Assembly (NCBI GenBank): GCA_904420095.1
Contig: CAJFUB010000008.1
Span: 1 to 64,000 of the forward strand
From: an uncultured Clostridia bacterium
GTDB taxonomy: Bacteria; Bacillota; Clostridia; UBA1212; UBA1255
DNA: 64,000 nucleotides
Reading direction: 5' to 3'
Part shown: one piece after another, positions 1 through 8,184 of the stretch
Numbering within the stretch: position 1 is the stretch's first letter
Layout of the letters: each line of letters opens with the position of its first letter
Position numbers and translations under genes: made by a program
Notes under the pieces: model-generated
Databases searched by the model: none
What the model was told of the DNA's origin: nothing
Seen by the model: only the letters and a program-made list of their open reading frames with translations

Positions 1-2
1 AG

Positions 3-131
3 AAAGAGCGGATGGAATTACTTCGACAGTTGGCGGTGCAACAGTTGCAGACATTGGAGATGATAAGTTTAAATAATTTGCCGAAACTGGAAGATGGGTT
101 TAATAAGAAGCAGAAAAAAAGTGATAGGTAA
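3..131 (+). CDS. C-terminal fragment of a gene entering the window
   Basis: An open frame runs from the window edge to a TAA at 129-131, giving 42 residues of which only the C-terminus is visible. The peptide is mostly helical and charged, ending in a Lys-rich tail (NKKQKKSDR). It stops 6 nt before the ATG of the HEPN-like gene, so the two are probably co-transcribed. It may be the partner of that gene, but the fragment is too short to assign to a family. Confidence 0.4.
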   Translation, partial: KERMELLRQLAVQQLQTLEMISLNNLPKLEDGFNKKQKKSDR

Positions 132-137
132 ATAGTT

Positions 138-680
138 ATGAAATATGAACTTTTCTCTTTAAATAATATACATGATTCTATGGAAATGGTAAATGTAGAG
201 TTAGATCCGTTTTTGTATTTGTTTAGTCAGGGTGATTTTGATGAATTAACCATAAAACATATTATATTGAATCTAGCAAACTGTTTGGAATTACTTGTTA
301 AATACAGGCTAGAGCAAGAACATTGGACACTCATTTTTTCTGATTTGAATAAGGCTAAATATTTAGATTATTTGGCTGGAGATTTTGTAAGCGTTGATAT
401 TAAATCGGGAATTTTGAGGTTAAAAAATATATGTGAAATGGATTATGCATTTGTCGCTAGTATGCATATTTATCAATATAGAAACCGATTAATGCACTAT
501 ACTTTAAATAGTACATTTGAACAGTTAATAAAAGATGTAGCTGATTCCATGAAAGAAATAGCAGAGTTTGTTGAGAAAGAGATTATTAAAGATTTACCTC
601 AAGAAGCTCAAAAAGATTTTCGAGATACAGTAGCTGGGTATAGAAAATATGCAGAAGCATTAAAAAAGTTGAAATTATAA
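138..680 (+). CDS. HEPN-domain-like protein
   Basis: A 180-residue all-helical protein whose clearest signature is RNRLMH (about residues 115-120), matching the R-x4-6-H motif of HEPN nucleases, where the Arg and His form the RNA-cleaving site at a dimer interface. The upstream helices contain NLANCLELLVKYRLEQ, a pattern like the first HEPN helices. HEPN proteins commonly act as toxins or abortive-infection effectors; here that is inference. It follows the truncated gene at 3-131 by 6 nt. The AT-rich composition agrees with an accessory origin. It could instead be a non-catalytic HEPN protein, since only the motif is visible. Confidence 0.6.
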   Translation: MKYELFSLNNIHDSMEMVNVELDPFLYLFSQGDFDELTIKHIILNLANCLELLVKYRLEQEHWTLIFSDLNKAKYLDYLAGDFVSVDIKSGILRLKNICEMDYAFVASMHIYQYRNRLMHYTLNSTFEQLIKDVADSMKEIAEFVEKEIIKDLPQEAQKDFRDTVAGYRKYAEALKKLKL

Positions 681-914
681 GTTTTGTGGGAATCTGATAA
701 TACCGCCGAGACGGTAGTGTTGCTACAAAGAGAAACCTTGTAGAAATCCTTAGATTTAGGCACTTTTCCCGTCATGTGGCGTTCGACACAGAGGGCGATA
801 AATTCCATAAGAAGCAAAACCGGATACCAATGTTTCAATCATTATCAGAGGCATCGACTAGGGGCGCGGACAAAAAGTTGGACTTTCTAAGGGTGCCGAA
901 AGGAGTGAAATAAA

Positions 915-1967
915 ATGAATTCCAAGATAATATCTCTCCGTATGGAGCGACAATGCTTCGTAAAGAAAGCCGATGAAGAAGAGTATCAAAAGCTTTACCG
1001 TGATACTCAGCCTGGACAAAATGTTTATTGGAATGGATTTGGAGAGCCTCCTACACTGACTTTTCGCGCCGATTTCAATGATATTGAATTCAACCGACGA
1101 CGTCAGCTCGATAGGAAGCTGATTAAAGGTAGATTTTCTGGCGGTAATCTCGGATGGATTGTACCGGAAGACATGGAACTGTTTCTTGCTCTCTACCGCA
1201 AGCCTCTTACAAAACCCACAATAGAGCATCTTCGTGTGCTTGAACTTATTGAAACTGCGGGGCCCTTCAATATCCAGCAGCTTAAAGAAGAAACCGGATT
1301 ACTTGTAAAAAAAATAACTCCAATCCTTCATCGCCTGCAGGAAGCATTTTTGATATATGAGGATCAGTATGACGGAGAATGGGACCGCGGATGGTATAAG
1401 TTTGGTGAGATGTTCCCAGAGGTTAACCCGGATAAATACACAAGAAATGAAGCACTGAAAATCGTTCTCCAGCGTTTCGCATATAGAATCGTATGGTCTG
1501 ATACGGCCATGGCAAAATCATTTTATAAGCTTCCGGAAAAAGAGATCAAGCTTGCTGTTGGAGAACTTGTTTCAGAGGGTATTTTGGTTGTGTCAGACTC
1601 GGGTTATATGCTAAAGAGTGATGCTGAATTGTTGATAACGTATGAGCCAAAGTCTTTGAATTTTGTATATGCGATTCATCGCAATGACTTTATTTATAAG
1701 GCTCATGAGCACATTCTAAAAGAGATGGCAAAAGAGTTGACTGAGGGGCTTGAATATGACCATGATCCTCTGCAGTATCTATTAATTGACGGTGAGTTCC
1801 GCGGTGCATCTGTAGGTCACTTTCGTAATGGTCCGTATGACCTTAATGACATTGTTTGTGACCTGCCAGATGCTACAAACCGTCAAACGGAAATTATAGA
1901 AGCAATTTGTGCTGTTAACTACGGCAAAAAGCCTCAGCGCTTCATGGGGGCAAAGCTGACGATGTAA
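915..1967 (+). CDS. winged-helix DNA-binding protein of the YcaQ/AlkZ-like (HTH_42) family
   Basis: The 350-residue length and the blocks GRFSGGNLGWI, HRLQEAFLIYEDQYDGEWDRGW and DPLQYLLIDGEFRGA fit the Firmicute branch of the YcaQ/HTH_42 superfamily, which includes the AlkZ DNA glycosylases. It starts at an ATG behind AAAGGAG. AlkZ enzymes use a Q-x-Q or Q-x-D catalytic motif. I see no clear equivalent near the expected position, so base-excision activity is not established. It may be a DNA-binding repair or regulatory protein. It stands alone, with an IS relic downstream. Confidence 0.6.
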   Translation: MNSKIISLRMERQCFVKKADEEEYQKLYRDTQPGQNVYWNGFGEPPTLTFRADFNDIEFNRRRQLDRKLIKGRFSGGNLGWIVPEDMELFLALYRKPLTKPTIEHLRVLELIETAGPFNIQQLKEETGLLVKKITPILHRLQEAFLIYEDQYDGEWDRGWYKFGEMFPEVNPDKYTRNEALKIVLQRFAYRIVWSDTAMAKSFYKLPEKEIKLAVGELVSEGILVVSDSGYMLKSDAELLITYEPKSLNFVYAIHRNDFIYKAHEHILKEMAKELTEGLEYDHDPLQYLLIDGEFRGASVGHFRNGPYDLNDIVCDLPDATNRQTEIIEAICAVNYGKKPQRFMGAKLTM

Positions 1968-1987
1968 ACATAAAAAGCCTCGCAGAT

Positions 1988-2025
1988 TTCATCCCCACGA
2001 TAGGATGAAGTTTGTGGGATTTTTG
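1988..2025 (+). terminator. possible intrinsic terminator
   Basis: A perfect 7-bp stem (1988-1994 with 2003-2009) lies beside a second possible stem (1991-1998 with 2014-2020, one bulge), followed by ATTTTTG. It sits about 20 nt after the stop of the HTH_42 gene. The two stems compete, so strength is uncertain. Confidence 0.4.
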
Positions 2026-2101
2026 TGTTTTCAGAGAATGTGAAATAGACAAGCCGAAGCAGGTTTGTAGATAACAAACAGTTGACGAAAGCAAGTGGTA
2101 T

Positions 2102-2354
2102 CTATGCTACACCGCTGCGTTTTAATTCCCTGCGGACGTGCTCATAATTTGGCATTTTGTATATAGGCTCAAGTACCGACGGATGTAACGTCTCTGCCAG
2201 TTCCTTGTCCGAGATTCCCTCTGAAAGTAGATAACTGATACAATAAGCATCCGCCTGCCGAATCCTGCGGTTATTCACGTACAACTGTAGGATTCGGCGA
2301 TTTGTGTCATGTTGCATCCAAGTTCAATCTCAGTATCTCTCGGTAATTGGTCAT
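2102..2354 (-). pseudogene. IS21-family istA transposase relic (N-terminal part)
   Basis: Reading the minus strand from an ATG at 2354 gives MTNYREILRLN, the typical IstA N-terminus. One frame over comes TQIAESYSCT (the IstA helix-turn-helix), and after another shift QADAYCISYLLSEGISDKEL and LEPIYKMPNYEHVRRELKRS, matching the region just after the IstA HTH. Two frameshifts and a stop after KRSGVA leave about 80 codons, with no catalytic DDE domain and no istB. It is a dead remnant of an insertion sequence. The family assignment rests on recalled IstA sequence patterns. Confidence 0.7.
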
Positions 2355-2789
2355 TTATGACCTTCTTCTGTTATATTCACGTTTTCGCATGTTTCAACAT
2401 TCTACCGACCGACTTTTGTCTGTTCGATCCTGGCGGCAGCACTGTTCAGTTTGGTGCAGAATATTCAAATATGCTTACTATCGGACTGGCGAAATTGGTG
2501 TATGTTTTCGATAGGATATCGGACTTTAGCGGTTTAATTGTCGTATTGTGACGGTATACGAAGATATGGGATGTTTAGCTTGCTCCAAGCAGAGTTGTCT
2601 GCGCTGTATTGATATCAAATGTAGTATAAGTTTTAGTTTTGTGTTTGCTTGCCAAATGGCATTTGGGGACAATATTGCGATCACTGTTACTGATTCAGTA
2701 TATAGTTCCTGCATCCTTAATATTGTAGACTTTAAGTGTGAGCTTTGTTACTCTGCTCATAAAAGTGTAATTAACAAAAGACTAAATAA
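2355..2789. other. gene-free AT-rich stretch
   Basis: There is no convincing gene in these 435 bases. Open frames occur on both strands but lack ribosome binding sites, and one on the plus strand is merely Cys-rich by chance. The stretch lies between an IS21 relic and an AAA ATPase gene and is probably debris from element turnover. Confidence 0.5.
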
Positions 2790-3515
2790 TCATTGATTGA
2801 ATAATTTGTTTATTGCTCCATCAGGATTATTGAGAAAATATCTCATTATATTATAATGTTCGGTCTCGTTATATTTGACTTTGTTTATTCCATTATCTAA
2901 ACTGTAAATATCAGAGTTGGGATATGCCATCAATATCGGTGAGTGTGTTGCGATCAAGAATTGCGAATCCTTGCTGACCAATTCATTAATCTCTAATAGT
3001 AAAGTCATCTGACGCATTGGGGACAATGCAGATTCCGGCTCATCAAGAATGTATAAACCTTTACCTCGAAATCTGTTTTGAATCAATGCCAAAAAGCTTT
3101 CTCCATGTGATTGATCATGCAAAGATTTTCCTCCATAGTTATCAATATTTAGTTTTAATTCTTCTATATTGGTTGCAAAATTATAAAATGATTCAGCTCG
3201 AAGGAAAAAACCATCTTTTTCATATCCAGTTTTAACAATTTGAAGTTCATCACATAATATTGAAGTCGTATCCCTTGTGTTGAAAGTAAAATTTTTTGAA
3301 CCACCTTCTGCATTATATCCCATCGCAACCGCAATTGCCTCGATTAAAGTTGATTTTCCACATCCATTTTCTCCGACAATAAATGTAACAGGACACGAAA
3401 AAGGAATACTTACCCCACGAGATAACACTTTATAAAATGGCAATCTGCACCAATAATTATCATTCGAGGTGCACCTAGTTAGCCGGACTTCTTTCAAATA
3501 AAGTCTATTCCCCAT
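2790..3515 (-). CDS. AAA-family ATPase of the RecF/SMC-like ABC class
   Basis: A 241-residue soluble ATPase. Walker A is GENGCGKST (residues 48-56), the signature-like loop is SHGES (136-140), Walker B is YILDEPE (155-161) and the H-loop is ATHSP. This is the pattern of single-domain AAA_21/RecF-like ATPases often found alone in Firmicutes. The start is the ATG at 3515, placed 7 nt after AGAGG. The frame is open further upstream, but that part encodes the tail of a decayed ABC exporter rather than a natural N-terminus. Its role is unknown; relatives occur in defence and repair settings. Confidence 0.7.
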   Translation of the reverse strand: MGNRLYLKEVRLTRCTSNDNYWCRLPFYKVLSRGVSIPFSCPVTFIVGENGCGKSTLIEAIAVAMGYNAEGGSKNFTFNTRDTTSILCDELQIVKTGYEKDGFFLRAESFYNFATNIEELKLNIDNYGGKSLHDQSHGESFLALIQNRFRGKGLYILDEPESALSPMRQMTLLLEINELVSKDSQFLIATHSPILMAYPNSDIYSLDNGINKVKYNETEHYNIMRYFLNNPDGAINKLFNQ

Positions 3516-3540
3516 TATCATACCTCTTTGCTTGATTTTG

Positions 3541-4003
3541 CTTGATTTTTGTACATAGTATATTTTCATTAACTCAATATGAGTTCCGCTTTCAACAATT
3601 TCTCCATTATCTAACACGAATATATTATCAAAATCTTTAATATTAGACAATCGGCGTGCAATCATTATTACTGTTGAATTATCAAAGCAATTGTAAATTG
3701 CATCAGTAAATTTTCCTTCGGAAATCGGATCCAAACTTGATGCTGGTTCATCTAAAATGATTAGTGAAAATACTGCGCAAAAGATCTAACAAAGGAAAGC
3801 TTTTGCTTTTCACCACCTGAAAACAGCAGACCTTCCTCATCAAATTTTTGTAACTTGGGTGTCATAGCCAAGAGCTGGCACCGTTAAATCTAACAACTCA
3901 AAAAGATTATCAATCTTTTCATCGGATATGTCTCTATCCATTAAAAGCAGCAGCAAGGCTTCTGCTTCTGATGCTTCAGCTTCCAATATAGACCTGTGCC
4001 TCA
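3541..4003 (-). pseudogene. decayed ABC-exporter ATPase fragment
   Basis: Minus-strand frames together spell the C-terminal half of an exporter nucleotide-binding domain: DISDEKIDNLFELLDLTVP, then FDEEGLLFSGGEKQKLSFVR (signature motif), then SLIILDEPASSLDPISEGKF (Walker B) and DNIFVLDNGEIVESGTHIEL (D/H-loop region). At least two single-base frameshifts separate the blocks, and the Walker A half and the membrane domain are missing. The 5' side ends abruptly inside the 3' end of the MerR gene, and the 3' side reads in frame into the AAA ATPase gene, so this is a recombination scar. The pattern resembles peptide or bacteriocin exporters. Confidence 0.75.
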
Positions 4004-4758
4004 TAATTCCAGTGCAAAATGCCCGACACAACGATTAACTGTACCGTAAATGCCGGCTCAGCACCATATTTTGTTCGGGCCATACGAATGATCTCTTTTA
4101 ATACCTGTTCCCGGTTTTCTTCGGTACAATCAGCGCATAGATACTTCCCTTTTGGCAATATTTTTAATCCGTCTATCTCCGCATAACGAACACAGACGGC
4201 CAAAAGCCGCGATACTCCATTTTCGGTATAGATTCCGGCTAAATCCTCAAAGGCAAACTGCTCTTTTAAGGCAGGAGGAACTTTATCATAGAAATGGCTG
4301 AGATAATTCCAAAGATTATCAAGCGTCGGCACTTCTAAGGTATCGGACAGTAAAATAACACGCTCTGGAAAATCCTTGATAAAGGCGCCGCGAGGATTTT
4401 TGCGCATCTGCAATTTTTTTTCATAGTCTGCTTTTGCCAGCTGGATTTTTGATTTACTGTACTGAAGGGCCGCTATTTTTTCATCCGCCTTTTTTTCTGC
4501 CTGCGCTAAAAAATCCACAATTTTTTCAAGATCATCATATTCTAAAACCTTTTTGATCTCCTGCAAAGGCAAGTCCATAAGCTGCAAAGCCCGTACCGTA
4601 TTCAAGCGAACAATATCCTGTTCGGTATAATAGCGGTAATTCGTCCATTCGTCTTTTTTGCTTGGCTTCACAAGTCCAATACGGTCATAATGCCGCAGCG
4701 TTTCGCTCGTTGTATGGACAGCCCTTGCAGCTTCTCCAACGGAAAAATATTTCATCAT
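3976..4758 (-). CDS. MerR-family transcriptional regulator (BltR-like)
   Basis: A 260-residue regulator. Residues 1-75 form a MerR winged helix (FSVGEAARAVHTTSETLRHY, then NYRYYTEQDIVRLN), residues 80-125 are the dimerising coiled coil, and the C-terminal ~130 residues form a probable ligand-binding domain. It starts 9 nt after AGGAG. It is divergent from an ABC transporter operon that includes an acetyltransferase, recalling the BltR/Blt/BltD arrangement. The shared intergenic region carries a MerR-type palindrome in a 19-bp spacer, so it very likely activates the plus-strand operon on binding a drug-like or cationic ligand. Its last codons overlap the ABC-exporter relic. Confidence 0.85.
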   Translation of the reverse strand: MMKYFSVGEAARAVHTTSETLRHYDRIGLVKPSKKDEWTNYRYYTEQDIVRLNTVRALQLMDLPLQEIKKVLEYDDLEKIVDFLAQAEKKADEKIAALQYSKSKIQLAKADYEKKLQMRKNPRGAFIKDFPERVILLSDTLEVPTLDNLWNYLSHFYDKVPPALKEQFAFEDLAGIYTENGVSRLLAVCVRYAEIDGLKILPKGKYLCADCTEENREQVLKEIIRMARTKYGAEPAFTVQLIVVSGILHWNYEAQVYIGS

Positions 4759-4773
4759 TTTTATTTTCTCCTA

Positions 4774-4804
4774 TTGACCTTTGTGTTACACAAAGGTCTA
4801 CAAT
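4774..4804 (+). promoter_or_regulatory. MerR-type promoter with palindromic operator
   Basis: The -35 box is TTGACC (4774-4779) and the -10 box is TACAAT (4799-4804), with a 19-bp spacer instead of 17. The positions 4776-4798 form a perfect 11+1+11 inverted repeat. An over-long spacer filled by a palindrome is the hallmark of MerR-activated promoters, in which the regulator twists the DNA to realign the boxes. It faces the ABC transporter gene at 4868, and the divergent merR gene starts 15 bp away. Confidence 0.9.
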
Positions 4805-4867
4805 TCATTTTAGCATAGGACATTGCGAAAAGCAATAGACTATGCAATGCTGTAGGAGGAATGCTAT

Positions 4868-5719
4868 ATGATAGAACTCAAACAAGTAACAAAGCAGTAC
4901 GGGCAAGCAGTCGTCCTAAAAAACATTACCCTTTCGATTGATGAACCGGGTATTTATTGCCTGCTCGGCAGAAACGGCGCCGGCAAAACAACGCTTCTCA
5001 AATCCATTGCCGGGTATCAGAATATTACAAACGGCATTATTAAAGTTGACGGTAAGACAATAACAACATCCGCTTTGGATACGGGCGTCAGCTATATCGA
5101 AAACTTTGCAAGGCATTTTAATCTTCCGGTGCGCAGGCTGCTGCGGGTTGCTTCGGAAGTAAACCCCAGCTACGATTACGACTTTGCTTTGGAAATGATG
5201 GAACGCTTTGAGCTGGAGGGGAAAAAGAGGTTTCGTCAGCTTTCTCTTGGCATGAAAACCATGGTGTCCACGATTATCTGTTTGGCCAGTAATAAAGATG
5301 TCATTCTTTTAGATGAGCCTGTTCTTGGCTTCGACGCAATGATGCGCGTGGAATTTTACGATATGCTGACAGAAAGCTTTCAGAAGCACCCGCGAATTAT
5401 TATCATATCCACCCACATCATCGAAGAAATCGCAAAGACAATTCAAAAGCTGATCATTATTGAGAAAGGAAGCGTCCGCTTCTTTGATACATTGCAATCG
5501 GTCGAAGCAAAAGCATTTCGTATCAGCGGACTACAAAAAGACGTGGAGGCCGCAACCCGAAATCTTAATATCATCAGTCAAGATACTGTCAACGGTCTTG
5601 CAACAAGCTATATCTTTGACGCCCCGCCAGAACAAACTGCTTCAATAGAAATTCATCCGCTGTCCTTGCAGGATTTCTTTATTCAAATGGTGGGACATAA
5701 GGGAGGTGTAAAAAGATGA
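4868..5719 (+). CDS. ABC transporter ATP-binding protein
   Basis: The 283-residue ATPase subunit of an ABC-2-type transporter. Walker A is GRNGAGKTT (34-42), the signature is LSLGMK (125-130, the LSLGM variant seen in YtrB/BcrA-type exporters), Walker B is VILLDEP (145-151), and the H-loop is in STHIIEE. The start follows TAGGAGG. It overlaps the permease gene by 4 nt (ATGA), implying coupled translation. Expression is expected to depend on the divergent MerR protein. The likely role is efflux of, or resistance to, a small cationic or antibiotic compound, inferred from context. Confidence 0.85.
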   Translation: MIELKQVTKQYGQAVVLKNITLSIDEPGIYCLLGRNGAGKTTLLKSIAGYQNITNGIIKVDGKTITTSALDTGVSYIENFARHFNLPVRRLLRVASEVNPSYDYDFALEMMERFELEGKKRFRQLSLGMKTMVSTIICLASNKDVILLDEPVLGFDAMMRVEFYDMLTESFQKHPRIIIISTHIIEEIAKTIQKLIIIEKGSVRFFDTLQSVEAKAFRISGLQKDVEAATRNLNIISQDTVNGLATSYIFDAPPEQTASIEIHPLSLQDFFIQMVGHKGGVKR

Positions 5720-6363
5720 CGGCTATTTTTGCGATTGTAAAGCGATTGCTTGCGAGCAATCAGATCAGTTTTATCATTACTGCGCTTGTGGTGCTCTGCG
5801 CCACCTCTTCCGGCGATGTTGTCTTAAGCAACGGAAATTACACATGGCTACTGGCTGTCTTAACCCCATTCTTTTTTGTGTTTTATGATTTCACAAAGCT
5901 GATGTATTTGGGCGCGAGTAAAAAAAATTATTTTATCGCTTGTCTGACCAGCTATGGCTTCTTGGCGTTCTGCATTTCCCTTGTCAATACAGCAATACAT
6001 CTGTTAATTGACCCTGTTTATTCAGCGCAAACGGTTATCAATATGATGGACGTGTGTAAATGGACGGAAAACGGGATGATCGTTGCCGGATTACAGCAAA
6101 TGTTCTTTTTGCTGCTTGTTATGGTTTTTCTTCATGTGCTGTTATCCATGCAGCCGCATTGGTATGGGTGGCTGACTGACGCGATATTCGTTGCAATGAT
6201 TTGTATTTTTACGCCGATTGCGCCATTACGGGCTCTCTTGTCCAGTTTTTTCCAAATCATTATGATTAACAGCAATGCAGTTTTACACATAGGGATCTGT
6301 CTGCTGCTCAGCGCCGCGCTGTCTTTTGTGGGGCTTGCGGTCTTAAAGAAAAAGACTTTATAA
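5716..6363 (+). CDS. ABC transporter permease
   Basis: A 215-residue very hydrophobic protein with about six membrane spans, the size of a small ABC-2 permease. It overlaps the ATPase gene by 4 nt and lies in the same MerR-controlled operon, so the two almost certainly form the transporter. No substrate-specific motif is visible. The start is the ATG in the overlap, with GGGAGG 11 nt upstream. Confidence 0.75.
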   Translation: MTAIFAIVKRLLASNQISFIITALVVLCATSSGDVVLSNGNYTWLLAVLTPFFFVFYDFTKLMYLGASKKNYFIACLTSYGFLAFCISLVNTAIHLLIDPVYSAQTVINMMDVCKWTENGMIVAGLQQMFFLLLVMVFLHVLLSMQPHWYGWLTDAIFVAMICIFTPIAPLRALLSSFFQIIMINSNAVLHIGICLLLSAALSFVGLAVLKKKTL

Positions 6364-6378
6364 GTAAGAGGGAGAATC

Positions 6379-6828
6379 ATGATCCGTATAAAAGCGGTTG
6401 ACGCGCAAAATATATTTGATGTGTGCAAATTAACGACGAATCAAAACGGCGTTGGTACGACTATGGAAGAATATTTATGCTGCAACGCAATTTCCATCGC
6501 GGAAGCAAAATATTATCCGGAAATGCACCCGAATGCCATTTATAACAACAATGTGCCAATCGGTTTTTTTATGTATCAGCGTGCAGAAGGTCAAGCCGAT
6601 ACAGCAGCCATTTGTCGCTTTATGATCGATTATCGATTTCAGCATAAAGGGCTTGGAAAAAAAGCCTTTGCGTACGTCTTGAGAGGTCTGAAAATTCAAG
6701 GTGTTAAGAAAGTAATCATAATGATAAATGACGCAAATAAAATTGCCAAAAAATTATGTCTTTCGTTCGGATTTCAGTTCACTGGAAAGATCGAGAATGG
6801 TGAATACTATTATGAGCTAGAATTGTAA
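6379..6828 (+). CDS. GNAT acetyltransferase, spermidine-acetyltransferase-like
   Basis: A 149-residue GNAT-fold protein. The acetyl-CoA loop is visible as DYRFQHKGLGKKAFAYVL (Q-x-x-G-x-G), followed by the C-terminal GF-x-F-TGKIENGE. Overall pattern and length resemble BltD/SpeG polyamine acetyltransferases. It begins 15 nt after the permease, behind AGAGGGAG, so it belongs to the MerR operon. In the Blt system of Bacillus a MerR regulator controls an efflux pump and such an acetyltransferase; this operon pairs the same regulator and enzyme types with an ABC pump. Substrate is inferred. Confidence 0.75.
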   Translation: MIRIKAVDAQNIFDVCKLTTNQNGVGTTMEEYLCCNAISIAEAKYYPEMHPNAIYNNNVPIGFFMYQRAEGQADTAAICRFMIDYRFQHKGLGKKAFAYVLRGLKIQGVKKVIIMINDANKIAKKLCLSFGFQFTGKIENGEYYYELEL

Positions 6829-6859
6829 TTCTAATCGATAAAATTATGGAGGAATCACT

Positions 6860-7522
6860 ATGAAAAAAATCATTTCACTTGTATTATGTCTTATATTAAG
6901 CGGTTTCATTTTGTCGGGTTGCTCGAACAGCAGTGAGCCCTTTGAGGAAAAAAGCTATACGTCAGATACACAGATCAATGGAATCGATCTTGCTGTACGG
7001 GATAGAGAAATTGAAGTGTCGTTGTCCGAGGACGAACAGGTCCATATTAAATATTATGAAAATAGTAAAGAGTATTACGATATTTCCGTTTCTGACGAAA
7101 ATGTGTTGACTATAGCAAGTGCAAGCAATAAAGAATGGACGGATTATATCGGGAGAAAACCCGCTGCCGAATATCGGAAAATATCGCTGCAGATCCCGGA
7201 CGCACTGTTAGAAAGCCTTACGCTATCCACAACAAACGAGGATATCACGCTTTCTGCATTGGCCGTAACCGGTAGTATAAATATTTCTTCAAATGGAGGA
7301 AATATTTCCTTTGGAGACTTAGATGTCGGCAGTGCCCTGACTCTGACCGTTAAAAATGGAGATATTTCCGGCACGATTGCAGGAAGCTATGACGATTTTT
7401 CTATCCAATCCGAAATAAAAAAAGGCGAAAGCAATCTTCCGGAGAATAAAGATAGCGGCGAAAAAACGCTAACGGTATCTGGTAATAACGGTAATGTTGA
7501 TATTGAATTTGTAAATAAATAA
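6860..7522 (+). CDS. putative lipoprotein with DUF4097-like beta repeats
   Basis: A 220-residue secreted protein. Residues 1-21 form a lipoprotein signal peptide ending in the lipobox LSGC. The rest is rich in short Ser/Thr/Asn beta-strands (LTLSTTNEDITLSAL, INISSNGGNISFGDL, LTVKNGDISG), the pattern of DUF4097/beta-helix adhesin-like domains. The start follows GGAGG. It is last in the MerR operon and is followed by a terminator. Its function is unknown; it may be a surface accessory of the transporter. Confidence 0.7.
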   Translation: MKKIISLVLCLILSGFILSGCSNSSEPFEEKSYTSDTQINGIDLAVRDREIEVSLSEDEQVHIKYYENSKEYYDISVSDENVLTIASASNKEWTDYIGRKPAAEYRKISLQIPDALLESLTLSTTNEDITLSALAVTGSINISSNGGNISFGDLDVGSALTLTVKNGDISGTIAGSYDDFSIQSEIKKGESNLPENKDSGEKTLTVSGNNGNVDIEFVNK

Positions 7523-7578
7523 TTTAATTTTAGATACGCTGGAATGCGGCAGATGCATTAAAAATATTTTTTCTAATG

Positions 7579-7616
7579 ATACGGCGGTATCGAAGGAGGT
7601 ATTGCCGTATTTTTTA
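7579..7616 (+). terminator. intrinsic terminator of the ABC/GNAT/lipoprotein operon
   Basis: A 7-bp stem (ATACGGC at 7579-7585 with GCCGTAT at 7604-7610) is followed directly by a T-tract. It lies about 57 nt after the lipoprotein stop. Confidence 0.75.
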
Positions 7617-8184
7617 TTAACGACAAAGAAATAAAAAAGGCAGGTCTAGATATTAAAAACATAACAGGTGCGGCTTTATGTATTTATATAAAAAACAGAA
7701 GAGTAGTTTTTACACATCTTTATAAAATGAAGGATTATTCCGGGCACTTATAGTTTCTACTAATCAATGAGCATTGTTATGGGGAATTCTTGAGGAAATA
7801 TACAGCATACAGTTCTTCCTAAATTTCAGGAGATACCTGCCGGTATTTCTCGCAGAAAAAACACCGAAGCTTACTTGCTTACAGAATAATAATATGGAAA
7901 TCAATAAAGCAAAAATGAATCCTTGGAGAATTGTTTGCAGATGGCATATCAAAAAAATTATATTTTTCGTGAAAATAATTTTTGAACTATTCCCAGTGGA
8001 ATATACGGTCTAGATGGTGAAGTGGACAGCGAGGAGATACTGGTGTAGAATGGTTAATAAATTCGACATTGTCCAAGACCTCTGGTGCCATGTGAAAACG
8101 GATACGCTTTTTTCCAATAAAACTGACAGCACAAGCAGCGGGTTTATGCGGCAATATCTGATATTGGTTTGGGAGGGCTGAAAC
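7617..8184. other. AT-rich stretch without a recognised gene
   Basis: These 568 bases hold no recognised gene. The only open frame of note is 8014-8181 on the plus strand (55 codons, ATG, no clear ribosome binding site), containing NKFDIVQDLWCHVKTDTLF and ending 3 nt before the GTG of the membrane protein gene. Its residue mix looks protein-like, so it may be the 3' remnant of a lost neighbour or a short coupled leader. Confidence 0.4.

Noticed and set aside
681-914. Open frame of about 76 codons on the plus strand before the HTH_42 gene
   Set aside because: No start codon and no recognised family; it may be a relic, but the evidence is too thin to call.
2548-2796. 82-codon Cys-rich frame on the plus strand
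   Set aside because: GTG start without a ribosome binding site, no family pattern, in a debris region; probably chance.
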